This document shows, piece after piece, positions 36,181-45,082 of a stretch of DNA of 64,000 nt; the stretch's first letter is position 1; the number at the start of each line of letters is the position of its first letter. Origin of the DNA: GCA-2690565 sp002457235 (lineage in GTDB: Bacteria > Verrucomicrobiota > Verrucomicrobiia > Opitutales > Coraliomargaritaceae); NCBI GenBank assembly GCA_045565695.1, contig JBJLEZ010000007.1, positions 62,001 to 126,000 of the forward strand. Direction: 5' to 3'. Below the pieces are notes generated by a model. It made no database searches and was not told the origin of the DNA. It saw nothing but the letters and a program-made list of their open reading frames with translations. Made by a program: the position numbers and the translations under genes.

Positions 36181-37326
36181 TTATTTACGAGCAGCCTTAG
36201 AAAAAAGCCATATGCCCAAAAATTGAAAAAGAATATTTGGAATCCAAATCAGTAAATCTGATCGTATCCCCTCCACGCCATCAAACCAAGACATAAAAAC
36301 AGTTAAAAGATGGTATAATAAAGCAATGAGCAAAGCGATTAACACGTTGATCAAAGATTCTTTACGACCTACTCGGATTGCCAAGGGAATAGCAACCAAC
36401 GATAAAGCAAAAACTGAGTAAGCCTGAGATAAATTTTCATGAATGTATAATTGCAAGTGTTTGCGCTCTTCCGAAATTATGCCATCTGACCCTTCTTCTT
36501 TTTCTCTCAAAACTTTTCGTTCATCCATCAATTGAGGAAAGGTCATATCCTTATAACGAACTGACCCCGTTGATAAATTTTCAAATAGTGCATTTAAAGG
36601 AAGAACAATCGGAAGTGACTGAAAATATAAAATTTTTGGACTATTTGCATTAATACTACTGGTATCTAGAGTCGTTCGCCCCTCAATGCTTCCATTCTGT
36701 AGATTAAGCAACAGTGACCTCTTATTTTTATCGTAATCCAATTCCCCGCTTTGAGCCCTGACAAAGAGCTGCACTTCTTCCGCTTCATTCAATTCCCATA
36801 CCCAAAAATCTTTTAATTCCTTTCCCTCACGATCATTCACATAAATGACATAACCAGGAAAGTCTTTCACGAATTTCTTTTCTTGAATAAAACCTATGGG
36901 ATTCTCTGAAAGCGACTGAGCTATTAAAGATCGATAGGTTAAAGTTGACTTCGGCCCATAGTACAAACTGAAGGCTGCACTTATAACCATCCCTAAAAAT
37001 GCGATTAAGAATACAGAGGATGCAATTTGATATAAACTGAATCCGGATGCCTTCATCGCAGTGATTTCTTCATCTGCACACATTCGACCCAATCCAATTA
37101 ATATTCCTGACAATACAGCAAATGGTATAGCATATATGGCGAGATGTGGAATCAATAATGCCATTAATTGAAGAAATAACTTAAAGCCTAGCTTGCCACT
37201 CGTGAGTAATTCTGACAAATCTCGAATCGTTTCTCCCATTAATAATACGAAAAGAAAAAAGCAAAAAGAAATACCGATAGAAATTAACAATTCCTTAAAT
37301 ATATAACGATGCAGTAAATTAATCAT
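36181..37326 (-). CDS. LptF/LptG-family lipopolysaccharide export permease
   Basis: 381 residues of the YjgP/YjgQ family. Three N-terminal membrane segments (about 12-35, 55-80, 98-120), a periplasmic beta-rich domain (about 130-275) and three C-terminal segments (about 295-375). Characteristic blocks are LHRYIFKELLISIGISF, LIPHLAIYAIPFAVLSGILIGLGRM and ADEEITAMKASGFS. With LptB it forms the inner-membrane ATP-driven LPS extractor. Whether it is LptF or LptG cannot be decided from the sequence alone, and no second copy is in the window. It lies 8 bp upstream of pabB on the same strand. Confidence 0.92.
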   Translation of the reverse strand: MINLLHRYIFKELLISIGISFCFFLFVLLMGETIRDLSELLTSGKLGFKLFLQLMALLIPHLAIYAIPFAVLSGILIGLGRMCADEEITAMKASGFSLYQIASSVFLIAFLGMVISAAFSLYYGPKSTLTYRSLIAQSLSENPIGFIQEKKFVKDFPGYVIYVNDREGKELKDFWVWELNEAEEVQLFVRAQSGELDYDKNKRSLLLNLQNGSIEGRTTLDTSSINANSPKILYFQSLPIVLPLNALFENLSTGSVRYKDMTFPQLMDERKVLREKEEGSDGIISEERKHLQLYIHENLSQAYSVFALSLVAIPLAIRVGRKESLINVLIALLIALLYHLLTVFMSWFDGVEGIRSDLLIWIPNILFQFLGIWLFSKAARK

Positions 37327-37418
37327 ACGAATTTCTTTTTCAAAGTTATCATTGATAATATGACATTATCCACTAGTAAAGTTAACATAATCCAATCAAC
37401 AACCATAAAGAACAAAAT

Positions 37419-37988
37419 ATGTCTCAAACAGAACAAGAAATCATTCAGATATTCAAAGATAGCGGTGCATTATTAGAAGGCCATTTTGTTCTCAGATCTG
37501 GACTTCATAGTGGCCATTTTTTTCAATGTGCTCAAGTCTGCCAATATTTAGACAAAGTGACTCGCTTAGCAGAAATCCTAGTCGAACACCTGAAAGACTA
37601 TGAGGCGACAACAGTTGTCGGAAATGCAATGGGTGGCTTAGTTATCGGACAAGAAGTCGCAAGACAACTCAACAAGCGATATATATTTTTAGAAAAAGAA
37701 AACGATCGGCTTAAATTAAGGCGAAATTTCAAATTCTCACCTGGCGAAAAGATCCTAATTATTGAAGATGTTATCACTAAAGGAGGAAGAGTCTTTGAAG
37801 CAATCGATGAAATTAAGGCTCATGGCGGAAATCCTGTAGCTGTTGGTGTAATAGTAGATAGAAGTGCTGGAAAAACCCAGTTTGAAATACCCCACCACAG
37901 TCTCGCCGAACTGAATTTTCCCACTTACGAAGCCGATAAGTTGCCAGAAGAAATAAAGAGCATCCCAACCTCTAAACCTGGAAGCTAA
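37419..37988 (+). CDS. pyrE: Orotate phosphoribosyltransferase
   Basis: 189 residues. Attaches ribose-5-phosphate from PRPP to orotate in pyrimidine synthesis. The N-terminal GALLEGHFVLRSGLHSGHFFQ is the OPRT substrate loop, and the PRPP-binding motif is KILIIEDVITKGGRVFEAI (near 112-130); the flexible-loop Lys and Arg of ENDRLKLRRNF are present. Length is on the short side but complete. Divergent from lptF/G with 92 bp between, which contains no clear consensus promoter by eye. GtrA-type gene follows after 31 bp. Confidence 0.95.
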   Translation: MSQTEQEIIQIFKDSGALLEGHFVLRSGLHSGHFFQCAQVCQYLDKVTRLAEILVEHLKDYEATTVVGNAMGGLVIGQEVARQLNKRYIFLEKENDRLKLRRNFKFSPGEKILIIEDVITKGGRVFEAIDEIKAHGGNPVAVGVIVDRSAGKTQFEIPHHSLAELNFPTYEADKLPEEIKSIPTSKPGS

Positions 37989-38019
37989 TTACCTTAAAGA
38001 ATCTATAAACGAGTCATAA

Positions 38020-38469
38020 ATGATTAAACTGTTCAAAATATTCGCTCGTAGCCCAAGCTCTTTACCAACTTTTTTTCGATTTGCTGGCGTTGGATTCAGT
38101 ATCTCTATGATCGATATTTCCCTACTCTATTTACTTAAAGAATTTGATTTTTTAAATATTTTTGTCTGTCGTTCAATTTCCTTATCCACTTCTATATTAT
38201 TTGGCTACTTTTTGAACCGATACTTCACTTTTCATCATATAGAGATTGGAAGAGCCCTTTGGCACTCAATCATTCGACATTTTAGTGTACATGCAGTAGG
38301 TGGCATTTTAAACATGCTTATTTTTCTCATCAGTTTGCCCATCCTTAAAAAAATCTTTTTAGAAACTCAATTTATTGAACTGATATTTCTTGTTGCTATT
38401 ATTTTTGGTGGCATTGCTGGATTAACTTTCAACTTTTTCTTTTCAAAGAAAATGGTTTTTGATAAGTAA
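38020..38469 (+). CDS. GtrA-family membrane protein
   Basis: 149 residues with four predicted membrane segments (about 18-42, 46-65, 88-110, 120-142). The blocks FFRFAGVGFSISMIDISLLYLL and SISLSTSILFGYFLNRYFTF (with the conserved Asn-Arg) are typical of GtrA, often described as a flippase for polyprenyl-linked sugars or as a partner of glycosyltransferases. The sulfotransferase gene begins 6 bp after its stop. Substrate unknown; the local set suggests lipid-linked glycan decoration. Confidence 0.85.
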   Translation: MIKLFKIFARSPSSLPTFFRFAGVGFSISMIDISLLYLLKEFDFLNIFVCRSISLSTSILFGYFLNRYFTFHHIEIGRALWHSIIRHFSVHAVGGILNMLIFLISLPILKKIFLETQFIELIFLVAIIFGGIAGLTFNFFFSKKMVFDK

Positions 38470-38475
38470 TGTTTA

Positions 38476-39621
38476 ATGTATTCACTCTTCTTCAGAAGCT
38501 TATACCTCTACTCTTTTGCCTATTTTGACGCACTGAGGTTTGATAAGAAAAGACATACCCCATTCAGTCTTAATCGACTTCTCTTTCTTACTATACTATT
38601 TCCCCCGATTTTAGCGCTACAAATTATTCATCAAATCAGTTTTGTATTGGATGATGTCTTATTCCCGGACTATAAAAGTCATCCCTGCGATAAGCTTCTC
38701 TTTATAATAGGCATACCTAGAAGTGGCACTACATTTATCCACAGGACTATCGCAGCAGCATCAGAAACATCTACCTTTTCTACTTGGGAAGCTATTTTTG
38801 CACCTGCTATTTGTGAAAAAAAATGTCTGAGATTTTTCCATACAATAGACAGTTTTATCGGAAGGCCTTTCGGCCGTATTTTAAACTTTATCATTCGGCT
38901 CTTTGGTGATGATTTTCATAATGTGCATTCTGTTACCTTAGATGCACCCGAGGAAGATTACCTCACGCTCTTGCCAATCGGTGCCTGCTTAATTCTACTT
39001 TTTGCTTTTCCCAATAGTCCCAAACTAAAGGGCATGATTGATTTCAAAAATATGGCAGGTAAGGAAAAGGCACTCATATTAGCATTCTACAAAAAGAATA
39101 TTCAGAGGCATCTTTATGGCAAAAACAGAAACACACTATTTATTTCAAAAAATGCGGCATTTTGCACCTGGCTTCCCGAGCTTAAGTCACTATTTCCTCA
39201 AGCTCAGTTTATAGTAACGATCCGAGACCCAGAAACCGCAATTCCCACCCAACTCAATGCACTAAAGTCAGCCAGAGCGGTATTTGGAACTGATCCCAAT
39301 GGCATAGCTACTAGAGCAATCATCCAACAATCTTTCGAAAAAAATTATACCTCCGTTTTTCATTTTCTAAAAAGTACCTCTAAAATGAACTGTGCCCTTA
39401 TCCAGCAAGAAGAATTAAGAAAAGATTCTATCGGCATTTTAACACAAGCAATTAATCAACTCGCAATAACACTACCAATTGAGTCAATCCAAGTAAAATC
39501 CTCCAAGGACAACAAAACGGTTTACAAAAAAAATACACCCGTGCCACAAGATCCGATTGACCCAAGTATCACAAAAATCTATAAATGCATTATTGAATTG
39601 GACCTTTCAATCAATAGCTAA
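38476..39621 (+). CDS. Sulfotransferase family protein
   Basis: 381 residues. The PAPS 5'-phosphosulfate-binding loop is FIIGIPRSGTTFIHRTIAA (near 75-93), and the 3'-phosphate site is represented by FIVTIRDPETAIPTQ (near 245-260). This places it with the broad sulfotransferase family (Sulfotransfer_3 type) that moves sulfate from PAPS to hydroxyl or amino groups, often on carbohydrates or lipids. The N-terminus has hydrophobic stretches (about 25-55), suggesting membrane association. It lies between GtrA (6 bp) and a GT4 glycosyltransferase (23 bp), so a sulfated glycan or glycolipid is a reasonable inference. Confidence 0.82.
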   Translation: MYSLFFRSLYLYSFAYFDALRFDKKRHTPFSLNRLLFLTILFPPILALQIIHQISFVLDDVLFPDYKSHPCDKLLFIIGIPRSGTTFIHRTIAAASETSTFSTWEAIFAPAICEKKCLRFFHTIDSFIGRPFGRILNFIIRLFGDDFHNVHSVTLDAPEEDYLTLLPIGACLILLFAFPNSPKLKGMIDFKNMAGKEKALILAFYKKNIQRHLYGKNRNTLFISKNAAFCTWLPELKSLFPQAQFIVTIRDPETAIPTQLNALKSARAVFGTDPNGIATRAIIQQSFEKNYTSVFHFLKSTSKMNCALIQQEELRKDSIGILTQAINQLAITLPIESIQVKSSKDNKTVYKKNTPVPQDPIDPSITKIYKCIIELDLSINS

Positions 39622-39644
39622 ACCTTTATTTTAAGCTCTGATAC

Positions 39645-40742
39645 ATGAATAAAAACGAGAAAAAATCTACTACAAGCGTTGCCTTTTTCTCCGACTCATT
39701 GCCGGAAAGAAATGGGACAGGGGCTTACTATTTTGATTTACTCAAATCTTTAAAATCTGAAATTCCAAATATCGAAATATTTCAACCTCTCCATAATGTT
39801 CGATTGAATTTTCTATCCATTCCTATGCCGGGGGATCCTTCACAAAAATTAATTACTCCGAACTTATTTAGAATTCACAAAGGCCTAAAGAAACTTAAAC
39901 CAAAGACCATTATTTCTGTCACACCCGGACCCTTTGGGCTTGTCGGGTATCTTTATGCCAAAAAGCATAAATTGAAATTCATTACCGCATTTCATACCAA
40001 CTTTGAACAACTCACAAAAATCTATTGGAATCCACTCACACGATCTTTCGCTAATTTATACCTAAGATCCATCAATAAATTACTCTGTCAAAATAGTCAT
40101 CTGACTCTAATTCACAATTCAGGGCTAATTCAAGAGATGGAATCACTCGGTAGCAAGAATCATAAAATAATGGGCACACCCTTGCCTGAATTTTATTTAG
40201 AAAAGCCGCTAAAGGCTCCACCTAATTCCATTAAACAAATTTGCTTTGCCGGTCGCTTAGCCGCAGAAAAGAATATCGATCTTATCATACAAGCCGCTGC
40301 ACATTTTTCCCAAATCAAATTTGTAATCATTGGAGAAGGTCCTCTGAGAAATAAACTTAAAAAGCAAGCCAGTCCCCTAAAAAATGTTCAATTTATGACA
40401 TGGCTCAATCGTGAAGAGTTAGTCAACATGGTCGATTTGTCCAGTGCCCTACTCTTGCCGTCCAAAATAGAAACTTTCGGTTCCGTAGCCTTTGAGGCAA
40501 TGGCTAGAGGGCGTCCCGTAATTGTTTCGAAAAATGCTGGTATAAATGAATGGGATACTCTCAGTAAATGCATCCTGCAATTAGAGAACGAAGGTGAACT
40601 CATCAACTCAATACAAAAGCTCATTGATATGAATCCTGAAGAGCGCACGACACTCTCAAATAATGCCAATTCTGCAGCCCGAGAATTCCACACAAATACT
40701 ATTCAACAATGGATAGATTTACTCATCGAAGAAAGTGTGTAG
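39645..40742 (+). CDS. Glycosyltransferase family 4
   Basis: 365 residues with the GT-B fold. The N-terminal acceptor lobe contains FSDSLPERNGTGAYYFDLLKSL and FITAFHTNFEQL; the C-terminal donor lobe has ICFAGRLAAEKNIDLIIQAA (near 198) and the nucleotide-sugar EX7E motif in KIETFGSVAFEAMARGRPVI (near 278-295). It most resembles GT4 enzymes such as those acting on diacylglycerol or lipid-linked glycans (UDP- or GDP-sugar donors). Same strand and close spacing as the neighbouring sulfotransferase and deacetylase. Confidence 0.88.
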   Translation: MNKNEKKSTTSVAFFSDSLPERNGTGAYYFDLLKSLKSEIPNIEIFQPLHNVRLNFLSIPMPGDPSQKLITPNLFRIHKGLKKLKPKTIISVTPGPFGLVGYLYAKKHKLKFITAFHTNFEQLTKIYWNPLTRSFANLYLRSINKLLCQNSHLTLIHNSGLIQEMESLGSKNHKIMGTPLPEFYLEKPLKAPPNSIKQICFAGRLAAEKNIDLIIQAAAHFSQIKFVIIGEGPLRNKLKKQASPLKNVQFMTWLNREELVNMVDLSSALLLPSKIETFGSVAFEAMARGRPVIVSKNAGINEWDTLSKCILQLENEGELINSIQKLIDMNPEERTTLSNNANSAAREFHTNTIQQWIDLLIEESV

Positions 40743-40761
40743 ATAAAACACTGAAGTAAAT

Positions 40762-41460
40762 ATGAAAGCTATAGTTTCAATCCATGATTGTATGCCAGAA
40801 ACCATGGATAAGATTCAACATATTCTTCAGTGGTTAAAAGACCGAAATATACCACCAGTAACCATTTTAGTCAGTCCAGGAAAAGATTGGACTGAAAACC
40901 ACTTACAACTTCTGAAAGAATATGTACAGGAGGGATATACCTTAGCTGCTCACGGATGGCACCACCACACCCAGCCAAAGAAAATTTTACACCGAATACA
41001 CTCACTCATAATTTCAAAAAACGTAGCGGAGCATCTTGATCTAAACCAAGAGGGCATTCTGGAACTACTCAACAAATCATACCAATGGTTTATTCAACAG
41101 AAATTACCGCCTCCCGAATTATATGTGCCGCCCGCATGGGCACTGGGTGCTGTCGACAAGAAAATTTTATGTAAGACTCTATTTAAACAAATCGAAGTCA
41201 CAAGAGGACTGATCCATATAAGCTCAGGCAAAAAACCAAAACTTCAGACTCTGCCATTAACCGGCTATGAAGCTGATAGCCCTTTTCGAGCAAGCTTCCT
41301 CTCAAGATGGAATCAATTTCAACAAAACCAAGCACAGATCAAATCACTCCCTCTTCGAATATCGATTCATCCATATGACCTCGAACTACCCATTGCAGAG
41401 CAACTAGAACGACAAATAAATAGCGTGGAAACTTTTCTCAATTACAGCGACCTAAGCTAA
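40762..41460 (+). CDS. Polysaccharide deacetylase-like protein (DUF2334 type)
   Basis: 232 residues of the NodB-like carbohydrate esterase superfamily. The metal-site motifs are visible: VSIHDCMPE with the catalytic Asp near residue 8, AAHGWHHHT with paired histidines (near 61), and LRISIHPYDLELP near the C-terminus. The spacing resembles the DUF2334 group rather than classical NodB. It could remove acetyl groups from GlcNAc-containing glycans made by the neighbouring enzymes; no signal peptide, so action is on the cytoplasmic side. Ends abutting the stop of the minus-strand methyltransferase. Confidence 0.8.
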   Translation: MKAIVSIHDCMPETMDKIQHILQWLKDRNIPPVTILVSPGKDWTENHLQLLKEYVQEGYTLAAHGWHHHTQPKKILHRIHSLIISKNVAEHLDLNQEGILELLNKSYQWFIQQKLPPPELYVPPAWALGAVDKKILCKTLFKQIEVTRGLIHISSGKKPKLQTLPLTGYEADSPFRASFLSRWNQFQQNQAQIKSLPLRISIHPYDLELPIAEQLERQINSVETFLNYSDLS

Positions 41461-42216
41461 TCACTCATCAATTCGAACCCAACGACTCGCTTGAGCTATC
41501 GAAAATTGAAACTTTCTGGAATGCTCTCGAATTAAAAAAGGCATATCCCAAGACTTCAAAAGCTTGAACCCTCCCTGTCCTTCTAAAGCTTCCCTCAAAC
41601 CAGAAAAAGAGTCTTCCGCATTTGCACCAAGCCAACGATCTTTGGGAGTAAACGACTCTAACCAAGTGAAGGGAGTCGTCATAAACAATTGTCCATTCGG
41701 TCTCACTAAACTGGATAAACGATCGAGCAAAGCTTTTGGATTTGATAAACGACAAATGAGATTACACGCCAAGACGCAATCAAAGTCTCCTAAATCCTCT
41801 CGCAAGTTCTCGGCATTTCCCACCTCAAAAGAAACTCGATCCCTTTGTACATCTGGCTCCAAAACTACTTCTTCGGAAATCGATTGGTGACCAGAGACTA
41901 AACGATCCACAGCGTGCCGACCGGTGTTTTTCAAAATCTTTGCTGCATCAATGAAAGCTTCAGAATAATCAATACCCACCACTGAATCAAACATTTGAGT
42001 CATTTCAAAAGCTGATCGTCCCACAGAACAACCAAGGTCTAAAGCTCTAGCCTTATTTGGCAATAAATCAAAATCTACGCCTTCCCATACGCACCGTTTT
42101 GAGAAATCAAGTGCTTCAGAAATCGGGAAATTATAAGGGAACAATCTCTCTTTACTGGCGTAATGAAACAATAAATACTGATTCAATAAATCATCTGATT
42201 CATACAGGGTATGCAT
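41461..42216 (-). CDS. Putative 4-mercaptohistidine N1-methyltransferase (OvoA C-terminal type)
   Basis: 251 residues, class I SAM methyltransferase resembling the C-terminal domain of the ovothiol synthase OvoA, here free-standing. Seen: YESDDLLNQYLLFHYASK at the start, the SAM loop ALDLGCSVGRSAFEM (near 58-72), VVGIDYSEAFIDAA, and FDCVLACNLICRLSNPKALL. In ovothiol synthesis this domain methylates the imidazole of 5-thiohistidine; whether a partner sulfoxide synthase exists cannot be seen here. It follows the M29-like gene by 14 bp, probably one operon. Family placement is from memory of characteristic motifs; substrate is inferred. Confidence 0.75.
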   Translation of the reverse strand: MHTLYESDDLLNQYLLFHYASKERLFPYNFPISEALDFSKRCVWEGVDFDLLPNKARALDLGCSVGRSAFEMTQMFDSVVGIDYSEAFIDAAKILKNTGRHAVDRLVSGHQSISEEVVLEPDVQRDRVSFEVGNAENLREDLGDFDCVLACNLICRLSNPKALLDRLSSLVRPNGQLFMTTPFTWLESFTPKDRWLGANAEDSFSGLREALEGQGGFKLLKSWDMPFLIREHSRKFQFSIAQASRWVRIDE

Positions 42217-42230
42217 TTGAATCGTGAGGA

Positions 42231-43403
42231 TTAAACTAAAGCAGGAGTATCTGCTTCTAAAACTGATACCATGAATTCAGCTGGTTTGTATTTTTGAATC
42301 AATATCTCAGTTTTTCCGTTTTTGAACATGCGTACTTCAGGCAAACGAATCTCTGGTGTTTTATGAGGTGCATATAGAACATCGTCATGCGAGGCATTTT
42401 TATGCTCCTTGAATAAATCAGGAGTAATATTACCACCGAGATGGTCGTCACGACCCGTTGCTATATGAACTGTACCTAATATTTTTTCATCTTGGATATC
42501 ACGTCCTGAAAATGGCAATACCTGAGTTCCAAAACCTAATTCACCAATCGCTCCAATCATAGGATCATCCTTCAAGCGGTCATTATGCGCTTGGATTTCA
42601 GCATAATCCCCATAGACAAATTGGGATTTAAAAATATTTCCATCCTTCACATGCAGGAGGCCAATGGTTTCTTCAGCATATTTGAAAGGAAAAACTCCAT
42701 TCACGCTTTCAGGAACAAAGTAGACTTCTCCTGCTGGCAAATTTGCCACATCAGGCTTACCTGCTGGGCATAAGCCATGACTCTTTTGAGCCTCTTGACC
42801 ATTTGTGTTTAAACGCAAGGTGTAAGTAGAACCCTCTACTTCGAAATCGATTTCAAAGTAGTCCGCTTGAGTCAGAGCTAAACGGAGCTTTTCTGCCTCG
42901 TCACTAACCTCTTGATAATTGACCGATAAACCTGTGTCCAAAATAATTTGGTTCAGCCCATGCAAAGTTGCGCCACGAAAACCAAACTCTTTACATTTCG
43001 CAGTTAAAGGTGCGGTCGCTGAAAAAGTAGAAACAACCAAAATAATGTCATAATGAGTATAAATATCTGCATCTAAGCTTAACTCTTTTCCGGTAGGATC
43101 AAAACAAACATCTTCCATGTCTAAATTACTCCCACCTGTTTCTTTATATGCAAAAATTTCACCACCTTTCCAATTCATTGCTTCTAAAGCACCGTTTTGA
43201 AATCCTTTATAAAAAACCTCATATCCATAATTTTGAATAGAAAGTGTTTCATCATTCAAAAATGCATAATCTTTTATATCTTCAGGATTTGGAAGATCGA
43301 TTAAAACACAAACTCGCTCACCAGTACCAGTCCCGAAAGACTTAGTAAGTAAACGTGTTAAAGAGAAGGGATCGAAAGTACGTAAGGATGCATCAAAGTT
43401 CAT
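42231..43403 (-). CDS. M29-like metallo-aminopeptidase family protein
   Basis: 390 residues. The C-terminal half has M29 (thermophilic aminopeptidase T) features: NLPAGEVYFVPES with a metal-ligand Glu (near 223), GAIGELGFGTQV (near 285), and DEKILGTVHIATGRDDHLGGN followed by HKNASHDDVLY with His and Asp ligands (near 310-345). The N-terminal half (about 1-215) is a Rossmann-like region with no motif I recognise. Peptidase activity is plausible but unproven. It is the first gene of a two-gene unit with the OvoA-C-like methyltransferase; any shared small-molecule role is inference. Confidence 0.72.
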   Translation of the reverse strand: MNFDASLRTFDPFSLTRLLTKSFGTGTGERVCVLIDLPNPEDIKDYAFLNDETLSIQNYGYEVFYKGFQNGALEAMNWKGGEIFAYKETGGSNLDMEDVCFDPTGKELSLDADIYTHYDIILVVSTFSATAPLTAKCKEFGFRGATLHGLNQIILDTGLSVNYQEVSDEAEKLRLALTQADYFEIDFEVEGSTYTLRLNTNGQEAQKSHGLCPAGKPDVANLPAGEVYFVPESVNGVFPFKYAEETIGLLHVKDGNIFKSQFVYGDYAEIQAHNDRLKDDPMIGAIGELGFGTQVLPFSGRDIQDEKILGTVHIATGRDDHLGGNITPDLFKEHKNASHDDVLYAPHKTPEIRLPEVRMFKNGKTEILIQKYKPAEFMVSVLEADTPALV

Positions 43404-43492
43404 AATAATTTTAGGTAATAAATAAGGGTTTTTCTGTCAACGAGAAGTTTGACTATTTTTAGAGATAAGCTCATAAATATAACATACTCTTT

Positions 43493-44065
43493 ATGAAACG
43501 AACCCTAGATTTATTTTTAGTTCTACTATTCGCATTTGTCTTTGCAATACCTATGCTCATTTTGTCAATTACACAAAAATGCTTTCTGGGCTCTCCTATA
43601 CTCTTTCATCAAAGGCGAATCGGTCACCACGGACGCCAATTCTATATTCATAAATTTCGCACGATGAAACTCGGTGAAGGATCCGATAAAGAAAGAATTA
43701 CCCAATGGGGCAAATTTCTCCGTTCCACCAGTTTAGATGAGCTTCCAGAATTATGGAATGTCCTAATTGGGGAAATGAGTTTTGTCGGACCACGACCCTT
43801 ACCTGAAAGCTATAAAGGGCGCTATTCGAAAGAGCAAAATAGAAGACATCTGGTTCCGCCTGGCATCACTGGATGGGCTCAAGTCAATGGACGTAATAAT
43901 ATCACTTGGGAAAAACAATTTGAGCTCGATTGTTGGTATGTAGATAACCAGTCAATAATGCTCGACCTTAAGATACTTTTTTTAACAATTTCAACTGTAC
44001 TACAAAGAAAAAATATTAACGAAAATAAGCAAACAACTCGAAGCGAATTTTTAGGTAACGAATAA
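43493..44065 (+). CDS. PglC-like monotopic phosphoglycosyl transferase
   Basis: 190 residues, the minimal bacterial sugar transferase: one N-terminal re-entrant membrane helix (about 3-28), then HQRRIGHHGRQFYIHKFRTM, the catalytic Asp-Glu of SLDELPELWNVLIGEMSFVG (near 83-102), PRPLPE and PGITGWAQVNGRNNITW. Such enzymes transfer a phosphosugar from a UDP-sugar to undecaprenyl phosphate, starting glycan assembly at the inner membrane. It heads a four-gene same-strand set with an acyl carrier protein (5-bp gap), a reductase and an AMP-ligase. Which sugar is used cannot be told. Confidence 0.92.
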   Translation: MKRTLDLFLVLLFAFVFAIPMLILSITQKCFLGSPILFHQRRIGHHGRQFYIHKFRTMKLGEGSDKERITQWGKFLRSTSLDELPELWNVLIGEMSFVGPRPLPESYKGRYSKEQNRRHLVPPGITGWAQVNGRNNITWEKQFELDCWYVDNQSIMLDLKILFLTISTVLQRKNINENKQTTRSEFLGNE

Positions 44066-44070
44066 AAATC

Positions 44071-44382
44071 ATGAGCATTGAAAGACATACCCTATTAGAA
44101 CTCTTGCAAACGATACTCAGGGAACTCGGAGAAGACCTAGGTAAAGACTCATTACTCCAAACCGATGAAAAGACCCCCCTTTTTGGATCACGTAGTGAGC
44201 TCGATAGCATGAACTTAGTAAACTTTATCACTGAAATCGAAGAACGCTTATCCGATGATTACAACATTGATATCACACTCGCAAATGCCAGTGCGATGAG
44301 CCGCACTCGATCCCCGTTTCTGAGAGTCGGCTCCTGCGTTGACTACATCATTGAATTAATCAATAAAGAAAACAATGAGTGA
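44071..44382 (+). CDS. Acyl carrier protein-like protein
   Basis: 103 residues, helical and acidic, with the phosphopantetheine attachment site as the serine of SELDSMNLVNFITEIEERL (near residue 47). It is longer than the fatty-acid ACP (about 78) because of an insertion after helix 2 and an extended C-terminus (ANASAMSRTRSPFLRVGSCVDYI). It is dedicated rather than housekeeping: it sits between a PglC-like transferase and a ketoreductase whose start overlaps it by 8 bp, and an AMP-ligase that could load it lies just downstream. Confidence 0.85.
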   Translation: MSIERHTLLELLQTILRELGEDLGKDSLLQTDEKTPLFGSRSELDSMNLVNFITEIEERLSDDYNIDITLANASAMSRTRSPFLRVGSCVDYIIELINKENNE

Positions 44383-45073
44383 TTTAGCTTTCATAACAGG
44401 AACTCGCAAAGGTATCGGCAGAGCCATTGCCGAACACCTCCTCTCTAAAGGTTGGATAGTCGCTGGGTGTAGCCGAAGAAATACAGATCTAAAACATAAA
44501 AATTATCACCATTTTAATTTTGATGTCTCTGATGAATCCGCCGTCATTGAAACTATAAAGGCCGTTAAAAAGACCCTACAGCCAATTAAGGTTCTCATCA
44601 ACAATGCAGGTATCGCCTCAATGAACCATCTTCTACTCACCCCTTTAAAATCCTACGAAGATATTTTTAAAACCAACGTCCAAGGTACTTTTCTTATGCT
44701 GAGAGAAACTGCCAAACAGATGAGTCGATCAGGCGGAGGGCGCATCATTAATTTTACCAGTATCGCTAATCCACTCAACCTAGAAGGCGAAGCCATTTAT
44801 GCCGCAAGTAAAGCAGCCGTTGAATCCCTAACGAAAACTGCGGCTAAAGAACTTTCAGAAATGAATATCACAGTAAATGCTATCGGGCCCACACCGATCG
44901 AAACGGATCTGATAAAACTCGTCCCTAAAGAAAAAATTGAATCCCTTATCAAACAACAGTCCATACAGCGACTCGGCAACTACGAAGACATCCTCAATGC
45001 CGTTGACTTTTTTATACAACCAAAAAGTGATTTCATCACAGGGCAAATCCTCTATTTAGGGGGCGTTAACTAA
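44375..45073 (+). CDS. Short-chain dehydrogenase/reductase (FabG-like)
   Basis: 232 residues. Cofactor loop ITGTRKGIGRAIAEHLL at the start, NNAGIASMNHLL (near 73), catalytic Ser region IINFTSIANPLN and YAASKAAVESLTKTAAKEL with YxxxK (near 143), and the C-terminal FITGQILYLGGV. This is the 3-oxoacyl-ACP reductase subgroup by appearance, fitting the adjacent acyl carrier protein whose gene it overlaps by 8 bp. It probably reduces a short 3-oxoacyl group on that carrier, or a related carbonyl; the substrate is inferred. Confidence 0.88.
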   Translation: MSDLAFITGTRKGIGRAIAEHLLSKGWIVAGCSRRNTDLKHKNYHHFNFDVSDESAVIETIKAVKKTLQPIKVLINNAGIASMNHLLLTPLKSYEDIFKTNVQGTFLMLRETAKQMSRSGGGRIINFTSIANPLNLEGEAIYAASKAAVESLTKTAAKELSEMNITVNAIGPTPIETDLIKLVPKEKIESLIKQQSIQRLGNYEDILNAVDFFIQPKSDFITGQILYLGGVN

Positions 45074-45082
45074 ACTCCAACC

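Noticed and set aside
41564..41890. A 108-codon plus-strand frame opposite the ovothiol-type methyltransferase.
   Set aside because: Shadow frame; the methyltransferase on the other strand has clear SAM motifs.
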